DNA of 64,000 bases. Source: Solibacillus silvestris. Lineage in GTDB: Bacteria; Bacillota; Bacilli; Bacillales_A; Planococcaceae. The stretch spans positions 3,866,001-3,930,000 of the forward strand of contig CP014609.1 in assembly GCA_001586195.1 (NCBI GenBank). The letters are read 5' to 3'. Every line of letters begins with the position of its first letter. Position 1 is the stretch's first letter. The notes beneath the pieces are model-generated. The model saw nothing but the letters and a program-made list of their open reading frames with translations. It made no database searches and was not told the origin of the DNA. Below are positions 43,370 to 52,629 of the stretch, one piece after another. Position numbers and translations under genes: made by a program.

Positions 43370-43501
43370 TTTCAAACCTCCATTTAAATAAATAACCGTA
43401 ATGATAATCTGAATGTGTAACTTCAATAATATACCATGAAATTCAAAGGGTGATATATTAAATAGAAGTAAAACGAAGAGCTGATAAATTCAATTCCCGC
43501 A

Positions 43502-43549
43502 AGCAGAAAAGCATCAATTTTCTGATAAAGAAAATTGATGCTTTTCATT
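43502..43549 (-). terminator. terminator of chemoreceptor gene
   Basis: AAAAGCATCAATTTTC pairs perfectly with GAAAATTGATGCTTTT over 16 bases, followed on the minus strand by CTGC after TTTT. Confidence 0.85.
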
Positions 43550-43596
43550 TTGTATAAGGTCCGTGGCGCAATTCTAATTGACAGCCCGTGTATTAT

Positions 43597-45546
43597 TTAT
43601 ATTTTAAACTTGTGCATTACTTGCTGTAAGTGATCGGCCATCTGATTTAAAGCATGAGCAGAGGCACCCATTTCTTCCATAGAAGCATGGATTTCCTCCG
43701 TTGTAGCCGCCACTTCTTCAGCCGCAGCAGCAGTCGTTTGTGCATGGGTCACTAATGAAGTTGCTGTAGTGGAAGTTTGTTCGACAGAAGCCGCCATTTC
43801 CTGCGAAGTTGCTGTAACATCATCCACTTTAGGGGCGATAGTTTGCAGTGCCTCTAAGATTTGCTGGAATTTCCCGGCTGTCTCGTTTGTCAGCTGTATA
43901 CCCTGCTGAACATCTGTCTTCGCATGGTTCATCAATACAACGGAATTTGCCGTGTCTTCCTGAATTCCTTTAATTAATAGATTGATTTGCTCTGTTGATT
44001 GCTGTGAGTTCTCTGCAAGCAGACGAACTTCCTGTGCGACAACGGCAAAGCCTTTTCCATGCTCCCCCGCACGAGCAGCTTCAATGGCCGCGTTCAGCGC
44101 TAATAAATTTGTTTGGTTTGCAATATTATTAATAACATCTACAATACTTCCGATTTCATCAATACGCTTTGATAATGCGCGAATTTTTTCATCTGATTGT
44201 GAAACCGAATCATCGATTGAATTCATTTGATTCACTGTGTTTTGAACGACGATATTTCCTTCGTTTACTGTACCGATTGCATTAGTCGATAGAGAAGTGA
44301 CCTCGTGTGAACGATTTGCAATTTCAATAATATTTTGAGCTAATTGATTCATTGATTGTGCGTTTTGTTCATTACCTTTTAGTTGCTCGTCAGTGCTGAT
44401 GGCTACTTCTTGTACTGCGTGTGCGGATTGCTCCGTCGCCTCGATTGTTAAATTTGTACTTTCTTTCAATGAGGAGGCGGCTTCTCGAACACCTTCCGCA
44501 CTATGCAACCCTTGTTGTATTAGAGTACTTAAGTTCTCGCGCATTGTATTAAATACTTTTCCTAAATGTCCAATTTCATCTTGGGAATTTATATTTACTT
44601 TTACGGATAAGTCACCTTCACTAATAAGGGTTGCCTTTTTAGATAATTCCTGAAGTGGTCCATTAATTGACCGGATAATCAAATAGACGAAAACTGCTGC
44701 GATAATAAAGGCAATAAAGACAACTGTTAAATCATTAAGCAAGTTTTTATTTGCAACTGCCTCTGCTTCGCTATCAAATGTTTTCGCAAGCACGGTCCAT
44801 CCTGTTTGTTCATTTTTAACGTAGAAAGTTTTGGTTTGATCATCTTTAATAACACCATTGTTTTCATTAATATTATTACTGATTGACTCCCCGGCTGCTG
44901 AACCGATTTCAATATCAGGTGCTGCCATAAAATTGTTTTTGCTATCCAAAAGCATGGTGAAGCCTTTCTCGCCAATCACTACTGAATCATTAATCTCAGC
45001 TAATTTTTGAATCGCCAAATCAATCCCGATAACGCCTGACTTGTCCGCTAATTGTTGTGCAATCGTTACAACAAGAGTACCGGAACTTGTTGCAATGTAA
45101 GGATCGGTAATAATTACTTCTCCCTTTGCTTCAATTGCCTGTATATACCATGGACGTTCCCGTGGATCGTAGCCCGCTTCGTATTGATGTGCGGGGCGAC
45201 GTAGCATTTGACCATCAGCTGTCCCTACATAGGCTATGTTGATTTCTGGGTGAAGTGCGAGGTATTCATCGAATAGTGAATTAATTTTATTATCATTTTC
45301 CAGAGTATCTTGTGAAATATAGGATGAAAAGTATGACATTTGCTGAAGCTTTGGCTGAATTGTTTCAGTAATCTTTGAATTTAATAAATTTAAATTTTGT
45401 TCAGCAGTTGACTCATGCTCTTCAAAAATCAGGTTTTCTGTATTGTTATATGAAAAAAAAGATACAGTTAAGGTTGGTATTAAGAGTACTATTGCAAATG
45501 CAAAAACAAGTCGAAATTTAATGGACCACTTAGTAAAAAAGTTCAA
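43597..45546 (-). CDS. methyl-accepting chemotaxis protein with dCache sensor
   Basis: 649-residue transmembrane receptor. Helix 1 ([19 protein letters not shown]), an extracytoplasmic dCache region (about 35-275, with [19 protein letters not shown] and GVIGIDLAI), helix 2 near 280, HAMP (about 300-355) and a long signalling coiled coil whose tip reads [18 protein letters not shown]. The sensor motif RxRPWY is typical of amino-acid or small-acid-binding dCache domains. TTG 45546 follows AAAGGAATG at a long spacing. No C-terminal CheR-binding pentapeptide. No other chemotaxis genes in the window. Confidence 0.93.
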   Translation of the reverse strand: MNFFTKWSIKFRLVFAFAIVLLIPTLTVSFFSYNNTENLIFEEHESTAEQNLNLLNSKITETIQPKLQQMSYFSSYISQDTLENDNKINSLFDEYLALHPEINIAYVGTADGQMLRRPAHQYEAGYDPRERPWYIQAIEAKGEVIITDPYIATSSGTLVVTIAQQLADKSGVIGIDLAIQKLAEINDSVVIGEKGFTMLLDSKNNFMAAPDIEIGSAAGESISNNINENNGVIKDDQTKTFYVKNEQTGWTVLAKTFDSEAEAVANKNLLNDLTVVFIAFIIAAVFVYLIIRSINGPLQELSKKATLISEGDLSVKVNINSQDEIGHLGKVFNTMRENLSTLIQQGLHSAEGVREAASSLKESTNLTIEATEQSAHAVQEVAISTDEQLKGNEQNAQSMNQLAQNIIEIANRSHEVTSLSTNAIGTVNEGNIVVQNTVNQMNSIDDSVSQSDEKIRALSKRIDEIGSIVDVINNIANQTNLLALNAAIEAARAGEHGKGFAVVAQEVRLLAENSQQSTEQINLLIKGIQEDTANSVVLMNHAKTDVQQGIQLTNETAGKFQQILEALQTIAPKVDDVTATSQEMAASVEQTSTTATSLVTHAQTTAAAAEEVAATTEEIHASMEEMGASAHALNQMADHLQQVMHKFKI

Positions 45547-45807
45547 AATTATAACATTCCTTTTCTGTTTAGGATAATAGTATAGAAATCAATGTATATC
45601 GATAATACTTTATTACTATTAGATAAATATTGCAATATATATTTTATTAATAAGATTCCGAATTATAAAACTATGTAGAAGGGTTATAGTTTCAAGCAAT
45701 TTTCGGTTGATGAAAAATCGAAGGTTGATAACGAACGATATCGAAAATGGATTATTTAAGGGGATATTTGGTGGTGGGTCAACTCTTTATCGGATTTTCC
45801 GAAATTA

Positions 45808-45854
45808 TAAGACCAAAAGGGAAATTGCATAGTGCAATTTCCCTTTTGGTCTTA
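45808..45854. repeat. perfect 22-bp inverted repeat
   Basis: TAAGACCAAAAGGGAAATTG continues to a 22-base arm (45808-45829), loop TAG, then the exact reverse complement (45833-45854). It lies 3' of the stress-protein gene on the minus strand and is preceded there by GAGGCTGGGACGTAATTGT. Neither side has a good T run. It may be a terminator, an RNA stabiliser or part of a repeat. Confidence 0.75.
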
Positions 45855-45931
45855 ACCGAAACAATTACGTCCCAGCCTCATTAAGTTTTCTATATTAAAA
45901 TCAAATAAATATTGTTCCAGGTATATTTTTA

Positions 45932-46378
45932 TTATTCGATTCCACGTTTATCTTCTGCCACCATTATTAAAATCTTGCCTGCTTCAAATTGCTCGTTGTA
46001 GCGCTCTGCCTCGTCTTCCGGAATTCCCATACCGACTAAAGCACCGACGATTCCACCGACCATTACACCGGTAGCTAATCCGGTTAATCCGGCAGCGATT
46101 GGTCCCGCTGCAACAACAGGGCCGATGCCTGGAATTGCAAGTGCACCAAGTCCGACAATAACTCCGCCAAGTCCGCCTAATGCGCCGCCAGCAGCTACAC
46201 CTGTAATGGCACCTTCCATAGCATTTGCGCCGGTTTCATTGGAAATTGCATCTACATCCGATACGTTTTTACTGATGATTGAAATATCCTGTGCACTGTA
46301 TCCTTGTTGCTTTAAGTCTTCAACTGCTTCAATAGCTTCTGCTTCTGTATCATAATATCCTACGACATGTTTTACCAT
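45932..46378 (-). CDS. general stress protein, YflT/GSP17M domain
   Basis: 148 residues. The N-terminal VVGYYDTEAEAIEAVEDLKQ and ISIISKNVSDVD form the small alpha/beta YflT domain; a glycine/alanine-rich hydrophobic stretch (about 60-125, GGALGGLGGVIVGLGALAIP) looks like a glycine-zipper membrane segment. ATG 46378 lies nine bases after GAGAGG, in the same arrangement as its paralogue 46522-46974, to which it is highly similar. Preceded by a clear sigma-B promoter. Function unknown beyond general stress response. Confidence 0.88.
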   Translation of the reverse strand: MVKHVVGYYDTEAEAIEAVEDLKQQGYSAQDISIISKNVSDVDAISNETGANAMEGAITGVAAGGALGGLGGVIVGLGALAIPGIGPVVAAGPIAAGLTGLATGVMVGGIVGALVGMGIPEDEAERYNEQFEAGKILIMVAEDKRGIE

Positions 46379-46418
46379 TTCCCTCATCCTCTCAAATTCT
46401 CTTTTCACATACTAAAAT

Positions 46419-46443
46419 TTACCCTTGAGGAATATTTGTAAAC
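46419..46443 (-). promoter_or_regulatory. sigma-B promoter of first stress gene
   Basis: On the minus strand GTTTAC (46438-46443), 13-base spacer, GGGTAA (46419-46424), next to the sigma-B consensus GTTTAA-N12-14-GGGTAT. Confidence 0.85.
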
Positions 46444-46473
46444 ATGAGGAAACAGGGAAGGGAGAAAGCATAA

Positions 46474-46514
46474 CAAAAAAAAGCCATTCTGATAAATCAG
46501 GAATGACTTTTTGC
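46474..46514 (-). terminator. terminator of second stress gene
   Basis: AAGTCATTCCTGAT pairs with ATCAGAATGGCTT (minor mismatches), followed on the minus strand by TTTTTTTTG. Confidence 0.85.
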
Positions 46515-46521
46515 TGCTCTA

Positions 46522-46974
46522 TTATAAAAGTGTTGTACCGCGTGAATTTTCATCTACCATAATTAAAATTTTACCTGATTCAAATTGTTCATTGTAACGG
46601 TTCGCTTCATCTTCTGGAATCCCCATTCCGATAAGAGCTCCCGTCAAGCCGCCGACACCTGCACCAGCTGCAGCCCCTGTAATTCCGGCAACTATTGGAC
46701 CAGCTCCCACGATTGGACCGATACCTGGAATTACCAATGCGCCAAGACCTGCAAGTACGCCGCCAATTCCGCCTAAAGCACCTCCCGCAGCTGCGCCTGT
46801 GACAGCACCTTCTGCAACGTTTGCACCTGTTTCATCGGTAATTGTATCAACATCTGATCGGCTTTTACTGATAACTGAAATATCTTCAGTACGGTAACCT
46901 TGTCGTTTCAGATCCTCGATTGCATCAATTGCCTCTGATTCTGTATCATAATACCCCACAATATGTTTTACCAT
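46522..46974 (-). CDS. general stress protein, YflT/GSP17M domain, tandem paralogue
   Basis: 150-residue paralogue of 45932-46378, sharing HIVGYYDTESEAIDAIEDLK, the glycine-rich central stretch GGALGGIGGVLAGLGALVIP and the end GIPEDEANRYNEQFESGKIL. ATG 46974 is nine bases after GAGGAGG. It has its own sigma-B promoter and terminator, so the two copies are separate transcription units produced by tandem duplication that included the promoter. Confidence 0.88.
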   Translation of the reverse strand: MVKHIVGYYDTESEAIDAIEDLKRQGYRTEDISVISKSRSDVDTITDETGANVAEGAVTGAAAGGALGGIGGVLAGLGALVIPGIGPIVGAGPIVAGITGAAAGAGVGGLTGALIGMGIPEDEANRYNEQFESGKILIMVDENSRGTTLL

Positions 46975-47014
46975 TTCTATCATCCTCCTCATCTAAATGT
47001 TGCACAATGTAAAT

Positions 47015-47039
47015 TTACCCGTGTCATTTGATTGTAAAC
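47015..47039 (-). promoter_or_regulatory. sigma-B promoter of second stress gene
   Basis: On the minus strand GTTTAC (47034-47039), 13-base spacer, GGGTAA (47015-47020): the same hexamers and spacing as the other copy. Confidence 0.87.
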
Positions 47040-47078
47040 ATGACACGTTGAAACGGATCCAGATGGTGAGGGGAAACA

Positions 47079-47441
47079 TTAAGATAAATATACCTTTGCC
47101 ATCCAAAAGCCGGCAAAAGCAAAGGAAAGACCGACCGAATATGTGAGTATAGAATAGAGTAAAAATTGCTTCCATTGTTTTGCATGAACAAGTGTAAGAC
47201 TTTCCAATTTGAAAGTTGAGAATGTAGTAAAGGCACCTAAAAATCCAATACATAGAATCAGGTTTGCAGTTGTATGGAGATGCATATTAACTAAAATTCC
47301 CAATGTAAAAGAACCGAGCATATTTACCGCAAAAGTACCGAAATGAACAAATCGGTATGTATGATTGAGCCGCTTAGAAATAACAGCACGCAAAATTGCC
47401 CCGAAAAATCCACCAACGGCAACTAACAAGAAATTCATCAT
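47079..47441 (-). CDS. crcB: fluoride channel CrcB/Fluc, second copy in operon
   Basis: 120-residue, four-helix membrane protein. The Fluc signature is visible in GGFFGAILRAVISKRLN, GTFAVNMLGSFTLGIL (pore Asn) and FLGAFTTFSTFKLE (phenylalanine-box and TM3 break). Paired crcB genes often form heterodimeric channels that expel F-. ATG 47441 (or 47438) follows AAGGAAGGA and overlaps the end of the first crcB, indicating translational coupling. Confidence 0.94.
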   Translation of the reverse strand: MMNFLLVAVGGFFGAILRAVISKRLNHTYRFVHFGTFAVNMLGSFTLGILVNMHLHTTANLILCIGFLGAFTTFSTFKLESLTLVHAKQWKQFLLYSILTYSVGLSFAFAGFWMAKVYLS

Positions 47442-47830
47442 ACTGGTTCCTTCCTTTCCCAAAGGCTTCTACCGGCTTTCATACCAAGCGCAACAAAAAG
47501 GAAACCGAAGATGGCACTAATGAAAATATAGAGAATGGCAAAAAAATAAGAGTGATGCTGCAGCAGCTGGATCACTTCGACACTAAATGTGGAAAAGGTC
47601 GTAAACGAGCCGATTAAACCTGTTTTTAATGCAGATAAATAGTTAGGATTTGCTGTTATCTTCTGTTCGAAACCGGAAGAGAGCAACCCTAAAAGAAAGC
47701 AGCCTGCTAAATTCACTGCAACCGTCGCAAAAGGGAAGGCAGCTGTCTCGTTTGTTATCAAAAGCAGGGAAATGCTATATCGTAATACGGCTCCAATAGC
47801 ACCACCGATACCTATTAAAATCATTGGCAT
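47438..47830 (-). CDS. crcB: fluoride channel CrcB/Fluc, first copy in operon
   Basis: 130-residue, four-helix paralogue with GIGGAIGAVLRYSISLL, ATVAVNLAGCFLLGLL and GLIGSFTTFSTFSVEV. ATG 47830 is nine bases after AAGGAGG; the frame-internal TTG at 47836 is too close to it. It sits directly behind a fluoride riboswitch, which explains its regulation: the pair is made when fluoride accumulates. Confidence 0.95.
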   Translation of the reverse strand: MPMILIGIGGAIGAVLRYSISLLLITNETAAFPFATVAVNLAGCFLLGLLSSGFEQKITANPNYLSALKTGLIGSFTTFSTFSVEVIQLLQHHSYFFAILYIFISAIFGFLFVALGMKAGRSLWERKEPV

Positions 47831-47847
47831 ATTCAATAACCTCCTTA

Positions 47848-47930
47848 AATAAAACAGACTCCTACCAGTTCATTAAACTGACAGGAGTCATTCATCTATA
47901 GGCGGTTAAGGGCGAATCACGCCTATCATG
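47848..47930 (-). promoter_or_regulatory. fluoride (crcB) riboswitch with terminator
   Basis: Minus-strand sequence GATAGGCG-TGATTCGCC...GATGAATGACTCCT matches the fluoride aptamer pattern (GGCGAUGNNNUUCGCC ... UGAUGACUCCU). The last element is also the 5' strand of a terminator, GACTCCTGTCAGTT / AACTGGTAGGAGTC followed by TGTTTT. This layout is nearly that of other Bacillus crcB leaders: fluoride binding holds ACTCC and permits read-through into the two crcB genes. Confidence 0.9.
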
Positions 47931-48105
47931 TTCTATTTACTACATTAGTTTATCAATTAATGGTAAGTCAAGATTCTCTTAATAAACAGTGGGATTATCC
48001 ATAAATATAAGTCACTCAGGTATGCCGAATCTGACCTGTTAATTAGGTGAAGACAAATCGTTCCTTCATCGTTATTCTTAAATAATGGAAATAGGAGGAA
48101 TAAAC

Positions 48106-48723
48106 ATGCAACCATTAATTCATGGAATTTTATTGGCATTTGGCTTAATTTTGCCACTGGGTGTTCAAAATGTATTTATATTTAATCAAGGTGCAACACA
48201 CCGGAAATTTACGAAATCATTGCCTGCAATAGTAACAGCAGGTGTCTGTGATACGATTTTAATTTATTTGGCAGTAGCGGGGGTATCGGTAATTGTTTTT
48301 AGTTTTGAATGGTTGAAATTATCGCTTTTTTTAGCAGGGTTCTTTTTCTTGGCATATATGGGATGGGTAATATGGAAGGACAATTCATCAGTAAAAGCAC
48401 ACCGAGAAGAAAAAGGTTTTTCAGCGCGACGTCAAATTACGTTTGCTGCATCAGTGTCGCTACTTAACCCCCATGCTATTTTGGATACAATCGGGGTAAT
48501 AGGAACAAGTTCATTAGCTTATACAGGTTATGAGAAATGGATGTTTACATTGGCCTGTATAGTTGTGTCGTGGATTTGGTTTCTGTCACTTGCCATTGTC
48601 GGGAGAAAGATTGGACAAATTGACGGAAACGGGAAATTCTTAAATTCCCTTAATAAGATATCTGCCATAATTATTTGGATAATGGCACTCTATATGGGCT
48701 ATCAGTTTTATTCACTGTTCTAA
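48106..48723 (+). CDS. LysE/ArgO-family amino-acid exporter
   Basis: 205-residue, six-helix membrane protein. LPLGVQNVFIFNQGATHRKF at the start and FAASVSLLNPHAILDTIGV in the middle are LysE-family hallmarks (N-P-H-A-x-L-D-T). Closest to the LysE/YggA (ArgO) branch that exports lysine or arginine; substrate inferred. ATG 48106 follows TAGGAGG; the earlier ATG 48085 precedes this site. Divergent from the crcB pair. Confidence 0.9.
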   Translation: MQPLIHGILLAFGLILPLGVQNVFIFNQGATHRKFTKSLPAIVTAGVCDTILIYLAVAGVSVIVFSFEWLKLSLFLAGFFFLAYMGWVIWKDNSSVKAHREEKGFSARRQITFAASVSLLNPHAILDTIGVIGTSSLAYTGYEKWMFTLACIVVSWIWFLSLAIVGRKIGQIDGNGKFLNSLNKISAIIIWIMALYMGYQFYSLF

Positions 48724-49266
48724 TGAGGATGTTATAGAAAGGCAGAACTAAAAAAGTCGCTTATGAAAATTAAGACGTTAAAGAGTGGGTATAATTTGAA
48801 AATTTACCGGAGAGATTACGAAGTAAAGCGGAGAGGGAAACCCCAAAAATGTGTTTATTTGCTAAATAGTCATTTTGCGGGGAGTGGAAAAGAATATGTA
48901 GAATAAATAGATGGTCAATGTTGGCCATACTTGCCTGTTAAACCACTCGGGAAACAACAGCATTTTATGTTTTTCGAGCTTTTTTATTACTTGGAAAAGA
49001 GTGGGTTTATTGTAGCCCTAAAGAATGACTTGGGGTGAGATAGCAAATAATTGCTTTAAATTATGTTAAAATATCTAATGGAGCTATTTAACTTACGCTC
49101 ACAACTATCTGCGCGGTAAAAAATCATTTCTTTTTTTGTTTCTGAATTGAGGGATCAATTGCAGATGATTTACCGTAACCGACCTTTCCCTTAAAAAGAT
49201 CCATCCACCTCTAATAAAAGTTCCTTTGAAACAAAAGAAGTATAAATACAGAAAGGATTTGATTGA
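48724..49266 (+). other. non-coding 540-base region with hairpins
   Basis: No credible gene. Hairpin CTCGGGAAACA/TGTTTTTCGAG followed by CTTTTTT (48945-48985) looks like a terminator some 220 bases downstream of the exporter gene. GGTAAAAAATCAT pairs with ATGATTTACC at about 49115-49182 in the leader of the permease gene; no known riboswitch is recognisable. A 47-codon frame at 48763-48906 has no ribosome site. Two CGGAGAG copies lie exactly 21 bases apart (48808, 48829). Confidence 0.5.
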
Positions 49267-50682
49267 ATGAGATCTGAGATTACTGCAGGTCAGAAATTAA
49301 GAGAACAAGACTTTTCTCATCAAGAAGCAACTAGTGACTATACGTTTGACCGAGTTCCGCGCGAAGAACGCAAAATGGGCTGGTTAAGTATTACTAATAT
49401 AACGTTTGGTATTGCAACTGCCATTTTCTATTTCCAGATGGGAAGTGTGATGGCACTACAGTTCGGAGCGGTGAATGCGCTCATCTCTGCTGGCTATGCA
49501 ATCATTGTTGCAGGTATCCTTGGAAGCATCATTGTTTATTTATCGGCTAAGTCCGGCATGAATGTCAACTTATTATCCCGCGGAGGATTCGGTTATATCG
49601 GAGCCTCATTAACCTCATTAATTTACGCATCAAATTTTATTATGTATTGTGCATTTGAAGGTATGATTTTAGTCGCTGCAGTTCATGCATTTTTTCCGGC
49701 GATTCCGATCTGGCTTTTAATTGTAATCTTTGGTTCCTTAGTAATTCCGTTAAACTGGTTTGGCATTAAACAATTGGACAAACTTCAAAAATGGTCATTA
49801 CCGATTTTTGGAATATTCCTCATTACAGCCATTGTTATTGCTTTTAATACCCCATCACTTAACTCCGGAAATTTCTGGACCTATATGCCTGAAGGTGTTC
49901 AAATAGGCGGTACGGCATTACTGTTATGTATCGGAATGCAACACGGTATAATGGGACTTACAGCTTTAATTGCTTCGGATTACGCACGTTTCCTAAAACC
50001 GAAAGACTTGAAAATCGGTTCAATTGCTATCGGATTTATTCCGCAAATCTTCTGTTTTGGTGTAATGGGCGGCCTTGGCATTTGGTTCGGTGTAAAATTT
50101 GCCGAAGCAAATCCCGGCGTTTATATCGTGACATTGTTAGGGCTTGGTGGTGTCGTATTTACGGTACTGACACAAGTTCGTATTAATATAACGAATATTT
50201 ACAGCAGCTCACTTTCCCTCTCAAACTTTTTTGAAAACATGTTTGGCTTTACACCGGGACGCCGTTTTTGGGTTGTAGTAGGTGGTGTTATTGCCATGAT
50301 TTTAATGCTTGGAGGTATTGTTGATCATCTTCAAATTGCGATGACTTTCCAAGGTGTAGCACTGATGAGCTGGGCAGCCGTTCTCGTAACGGAAGCGCTC
50401 GTTCTCAAAAAATGGCTGAAAATCGGCCCGCGCTATTATGAATCCAGACAGGAAAACCTGTTTAAATGGAATCCGGTTGGTGTCATTGCATTGATTGTTC
50501 CAACTATAATCGGCACAATTGCAGCACTCGGATATATGGGCACATTCCTGCAAAATACTGCCGCCTTTTTCGCCGCGCTGATGGCAGCAGTTCTGACTGT
50601 CATTTTAGGGTTGACGACAAAAGGGCGATACTATATTAGGAAAGAAGCAGAGGATATTCCGAAAGAGGACTGGATTGCTTAA
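49267..50682 (+). CDS. NCS1-family nucleobase permease (cytosine/purine permease-like)
   Basis: 471-residue, 12-helix transporter. The N-terminal cytosol tail ends DRVPREERKMGW, followed by helix 1 with NITFGIATAIFYFQMGSVMA; LLSRGGFGYIGASLTSLIYA and NWFGIKQLDKLQKWSLP are typical for the CodB branch of NCS1 (Na+ or H+ symport of cytosine, purines or hydantoins). No deaminase or hydantoinase is adjacent. ATG 49267 follows AAAGGA. Terminated by a strong hairpin. Confidence 0.86.
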   Translation: MRSEITAGQKLREQDFSHQEATSDYTFDRVPREERKMGWLSITNITFGIATAIFYFQMGSVMALQFGAVNALISAGYAIIVAGILGSIIVYLSAKSGMNVNLLSRGGFGYIGASLTSLIYASNFIMYCAFEGMILVAAVHAFFPAIPIWLLIVIFGSLVIPLNWFGIKQLDKLQKWSLPIFGIFLITAIVIAFNTPSLNSGNFWTYMPEGVQIGGTALLLCIGMQHGIMGLTALIASDYARFLKPKDLKIGSIAIGFIPQIFCFGVMGGLGIWFGVKFAEANPGVYIVTLLGLGGVVFTVLTQVRINITNIYSSSLSLSNFFENMFGFTPGRRFWVVVGGVIAMILMLGGIVDHLQIAMTFQGVALMSWAAVLVTEALVLKKWLKIGPRYYESRQENLFKWNPVGVIALIVPTIIGTIAALGYMGTFLQNTAAFFAALMAAVLTVILGLTTKGRYYIRKEAEDIPKEDWIA

Positions 50683-50690
50683 AAAATTTA

Positions 50691-50729
50691 GAGCCGCACT
50701 TACCATTTCGATGGAAGTGCGGCTTTTTG
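50691..50729 (+). terminator. terminator of NCS1 permease gene
   Basis: GAGCCGCACTT pairs with AAGTGCGGCTTTTT. Confidence 0.93.
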
Positions 50730-50896
50730 TTGAGGGTAATGAGAAAATTAATGGTGGATTATAATAATCTCCTCTACAAAAAAATACCAAAAAGTACTTG
50801 TTATTAGGGAGTTTAATATATACAACCCATTTGAAATTATAGTAAAATAATACTATGTAAGATAGTGGAGAGTTAATTTGAAAGCGGGTCATTTTT

Positions 50897-51844
50897 ATGG
50901 GTATTGTTGTAGGAGGTATATTAATCTGCCTCATCGTATTATGTATACGTCTGCACAATGAAAAGGCGAAGTTGCAACGAAAAATAGACTTATTTAAACC
51001 AATGATTGAAACGACTGAGGGCATCAGGGATATAGTATATTACTGTGAAGTATACCCGAAACTAAAGTATCTTTATTTAAGTCCGAATTTAGACAGTATT
51101 TTAGGGCCAAATTCGCTGGAAAAACATTTGAAAAATCCGGACAAAATTTTCGGAATTGTTCACCCTGATGACCTCGATATTTTAAGGAAGAAGCAATTGG
51201 GAACTCTTAACTTTGATAAACCGATAACGGTAAGGTTTCAAAACCATTTAGGACAGTATATATGGTTTGAAGAATATGCCACTCCTGTTTATAAAGACGG
51301 GAAAGTTATAGCGGTACAAGGTGTTTTCAGAAATATACATAGTCAACATATTTTACAGGAACAATTGGAATACAAATCGACTCATGATGGATTAACAGGT
51401 TTATATAATCGAGAGTATTTCCAATTAAAAAAGAATGAATTTAATGAAATGGCGATCCCTATATCTGTAATTATCGCAGACTTAGACGACTTGAAAGAAA
51501 TTAATGACGAAAATGGCCATCAAATGGGGGACCGGTTAATTATTGCAGCAGCCGATTGTTTAAACAAATATGCCGATAAAGAAATGATTGTTGCGAGAAT
51601 TGGCGGAGATGAATTCGCAGTTATTATTCCGGATAAGTGTGCTTTAGAAGTTGAACAATATATCGAAAAAGTACACTCGGAAATGAATGGAATTTCTAAT
51701 AGCTTACCGTTCTCTCCTATTCGAGTTTCAATCGGCTATGAGTATTCACCTTCTTCGTATGGCTTAATGAGACAATTATTTAATAAAGCCGATCAGAAAA
51801 TGTATAAAAACAAAAAGATGAAAAAGACAATAGTAAGCAGATAA
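50897..51844 (+). CDS. membrane-anchored PAS-like diguanylate cyclase
   Basis: 315 residues: one N-terminal membrane helix (GIVVGGILICLIVLCIRL), a PAS-like domain (about 45-150, with FGIVHPDDLDILRKK and IWFEEYATPVYKDGKVIAVQ) and a GGDEF domain from about 165. The catalytic motif is ARIGGDEFAVII, and no RxxD inhibitory site precedes it. Together with the TPR-GGDEF protein this gives two diguanylate cyclases in the window, with no EAL domain. ATG 50897 has only a weak upstream GAAAG/GGG ribosome site. Confidence 0.9.
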   Translation: MGIVVGGILICLIVLCIRLHNEKAKLQRKIDLFKPMIETTEGIRDIVYYCEVYPKLKYLYLSPNLDSILGPNSLEKHLKNPDKIFGIVHPDDLDILRKKQLGTLNFDKPITVRFQNHLGQYIWFEEYATPVYKDGKVIAVQGVFRNIHSQHILQEQLEYKSTHDGLTGLYNREYFQLKKNEFNEMAIPISVIIADLDDLKEINDENGHQMGDRLIIAAADCLNKYADKEMIVARIGGDEFAVIIPDKCALEVEQYIEKVHSEMNGISNSLPFSPIRVSIGYEYSPSSYGLMRQLFNKADQKMYKNKKMKKTIVSR

Positions 51845-51881
51845 GCTTTTCAGTAATCATAATACATATAATATATTTTTG

Positions 51882-51924
51882 AACTAACCTCTAAGTGAAA
51901 ATTGGACAGGGGTTAGTTTTTTTA
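51882..51924 (+). terminator. terminator of PAS-GGDEF gene
   Basis: AACTAACCTCT pairs with AGGGGTTAGTT, followed by TTTTT. Confidence 0.9.
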
Positions 51925-52024
51925 GTAATGGGAAGGGCTATCCGAAAAAAATCAGACCCCCCTAGTAATTGTTATTTTGTCATTTTGTTCCCTTATATAA
52001 TTTCCTTACTTTCCCAAAATATTA

Positions 52025-52052
52025 TTTACAATTCCAATAAAGATAGTATACA
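52025..52052 (+). promoter_or_regulatory. promoter of thioredoxin-fold/ABC operon
   Basis: TTTACA, 16-base spacer, TATACA, about 52 bases before the start codon. An imperfect dyad TGAAT-N9-ATTCA follows near 52063-52081 and could be an operator. Confidence 0.55.
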
Positions 52053-52104
52053 ATAGGGATATTGAATTTTTAGAATATTCATAGTAAATAAAAGGGTGGG
52101 TAAT

Positions 52105-52629
52105 ATGACAGAAATTAAAAATGATTATTTAGTAATTGGCGATTTGAACGCACCTGTAAAAATTGAAGTGTTTTTAAATTACGCTTGTCCGTACTGCGCG
52201 ACGTTTTATGATTTAGTTGATAATACGCTACCAAAGTATTTCACAGAAAAGAAGGTAGCATTAGTAGTAAAGCATTATGATAAGCCACGTGAAATGCTAT
52301 TGCCTGGAACGCTAATCAATGCAAATTTAGATTATTCTAATTCAGAAAGAACATTAGAAATTATTAGTGAGCTATTTAAGAATCAGGCAACATGGGATAA
52401 GTATTCAAGTTTTGAAATAAAGAAATACATTGAAGAAAAATATAACTTAAAAGAAGAATTTTCAAATATTGACCGTAGCTTACTAATTACTGCTGAGGCA
52501 ATTGAACGTAATGTGAAAATGGTGCCAACTGTATTCATCAATGAATTGGAATTCCAATATCCACGTGAGATTTTTGCAAAAGAGTTAGTGGAAATTATAG
52601 ATAAAGAACTAGAAAAGGCGGAAGTTTAA
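52105..52629 (+). CDS. DsbA-like thioredoxin-fold protein (cytosolic)
   Basis: 174 residues of thioredoxin fold with the redox motif NYACPYCATFYD near residue 30 and the cis-proline loop MVPTVFINELEF. No signal peptide or lipobox, so it should act in the cytosol, unlike BdbD. It reads GDLNAPVKIEVF at the front as in DSBA oxidoreductases. ATG 52105 follows AAAAGGGTGG; GTG 52096 precedes it. Its stop abuts the ATG of a solute-binding lipoprotein, so it heads an amino-acid ABC importer operon; reduction of imported cystine or a disulfide is a plausible but inferred role. Confidence 0.87.
   Translation: MTEIKNDYLVIGDLNAPVKIEVFLNYACPYCATFYDLVDNTLPKYFTEKKVALVVKHYDKPREMLLPGTLINANLDYSNSERTLEIISELFKNQATWDKYSSFEIKKYIEEKYNLKEEFSNIDRSLLITAEAIERNVKMVPTVFINELEFQYPREIFAKELVEIIDKELEKAEV

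Noticed and set aside
43427..43500. Additional small gene between aldo-keto reductase and chemoreceptor
   Set aside because: No frame with ribosome site; it is the promoter region of the reductase gene.
48763..48906. 47-codon basic open frame
   Set aside because: No ribosome site and unusual composition; it overlaps two CGGAGAG copies 21 bases apart, possibly a decayed phased repeat, too few units to call.
51925..52104. T-box, S-box or other cysteine/methionine riboswitch before the ABC operon
   Set aside because: No conserved T-box or SAM aptamer sequence, and the leader after the promoter is only about 50 bases.
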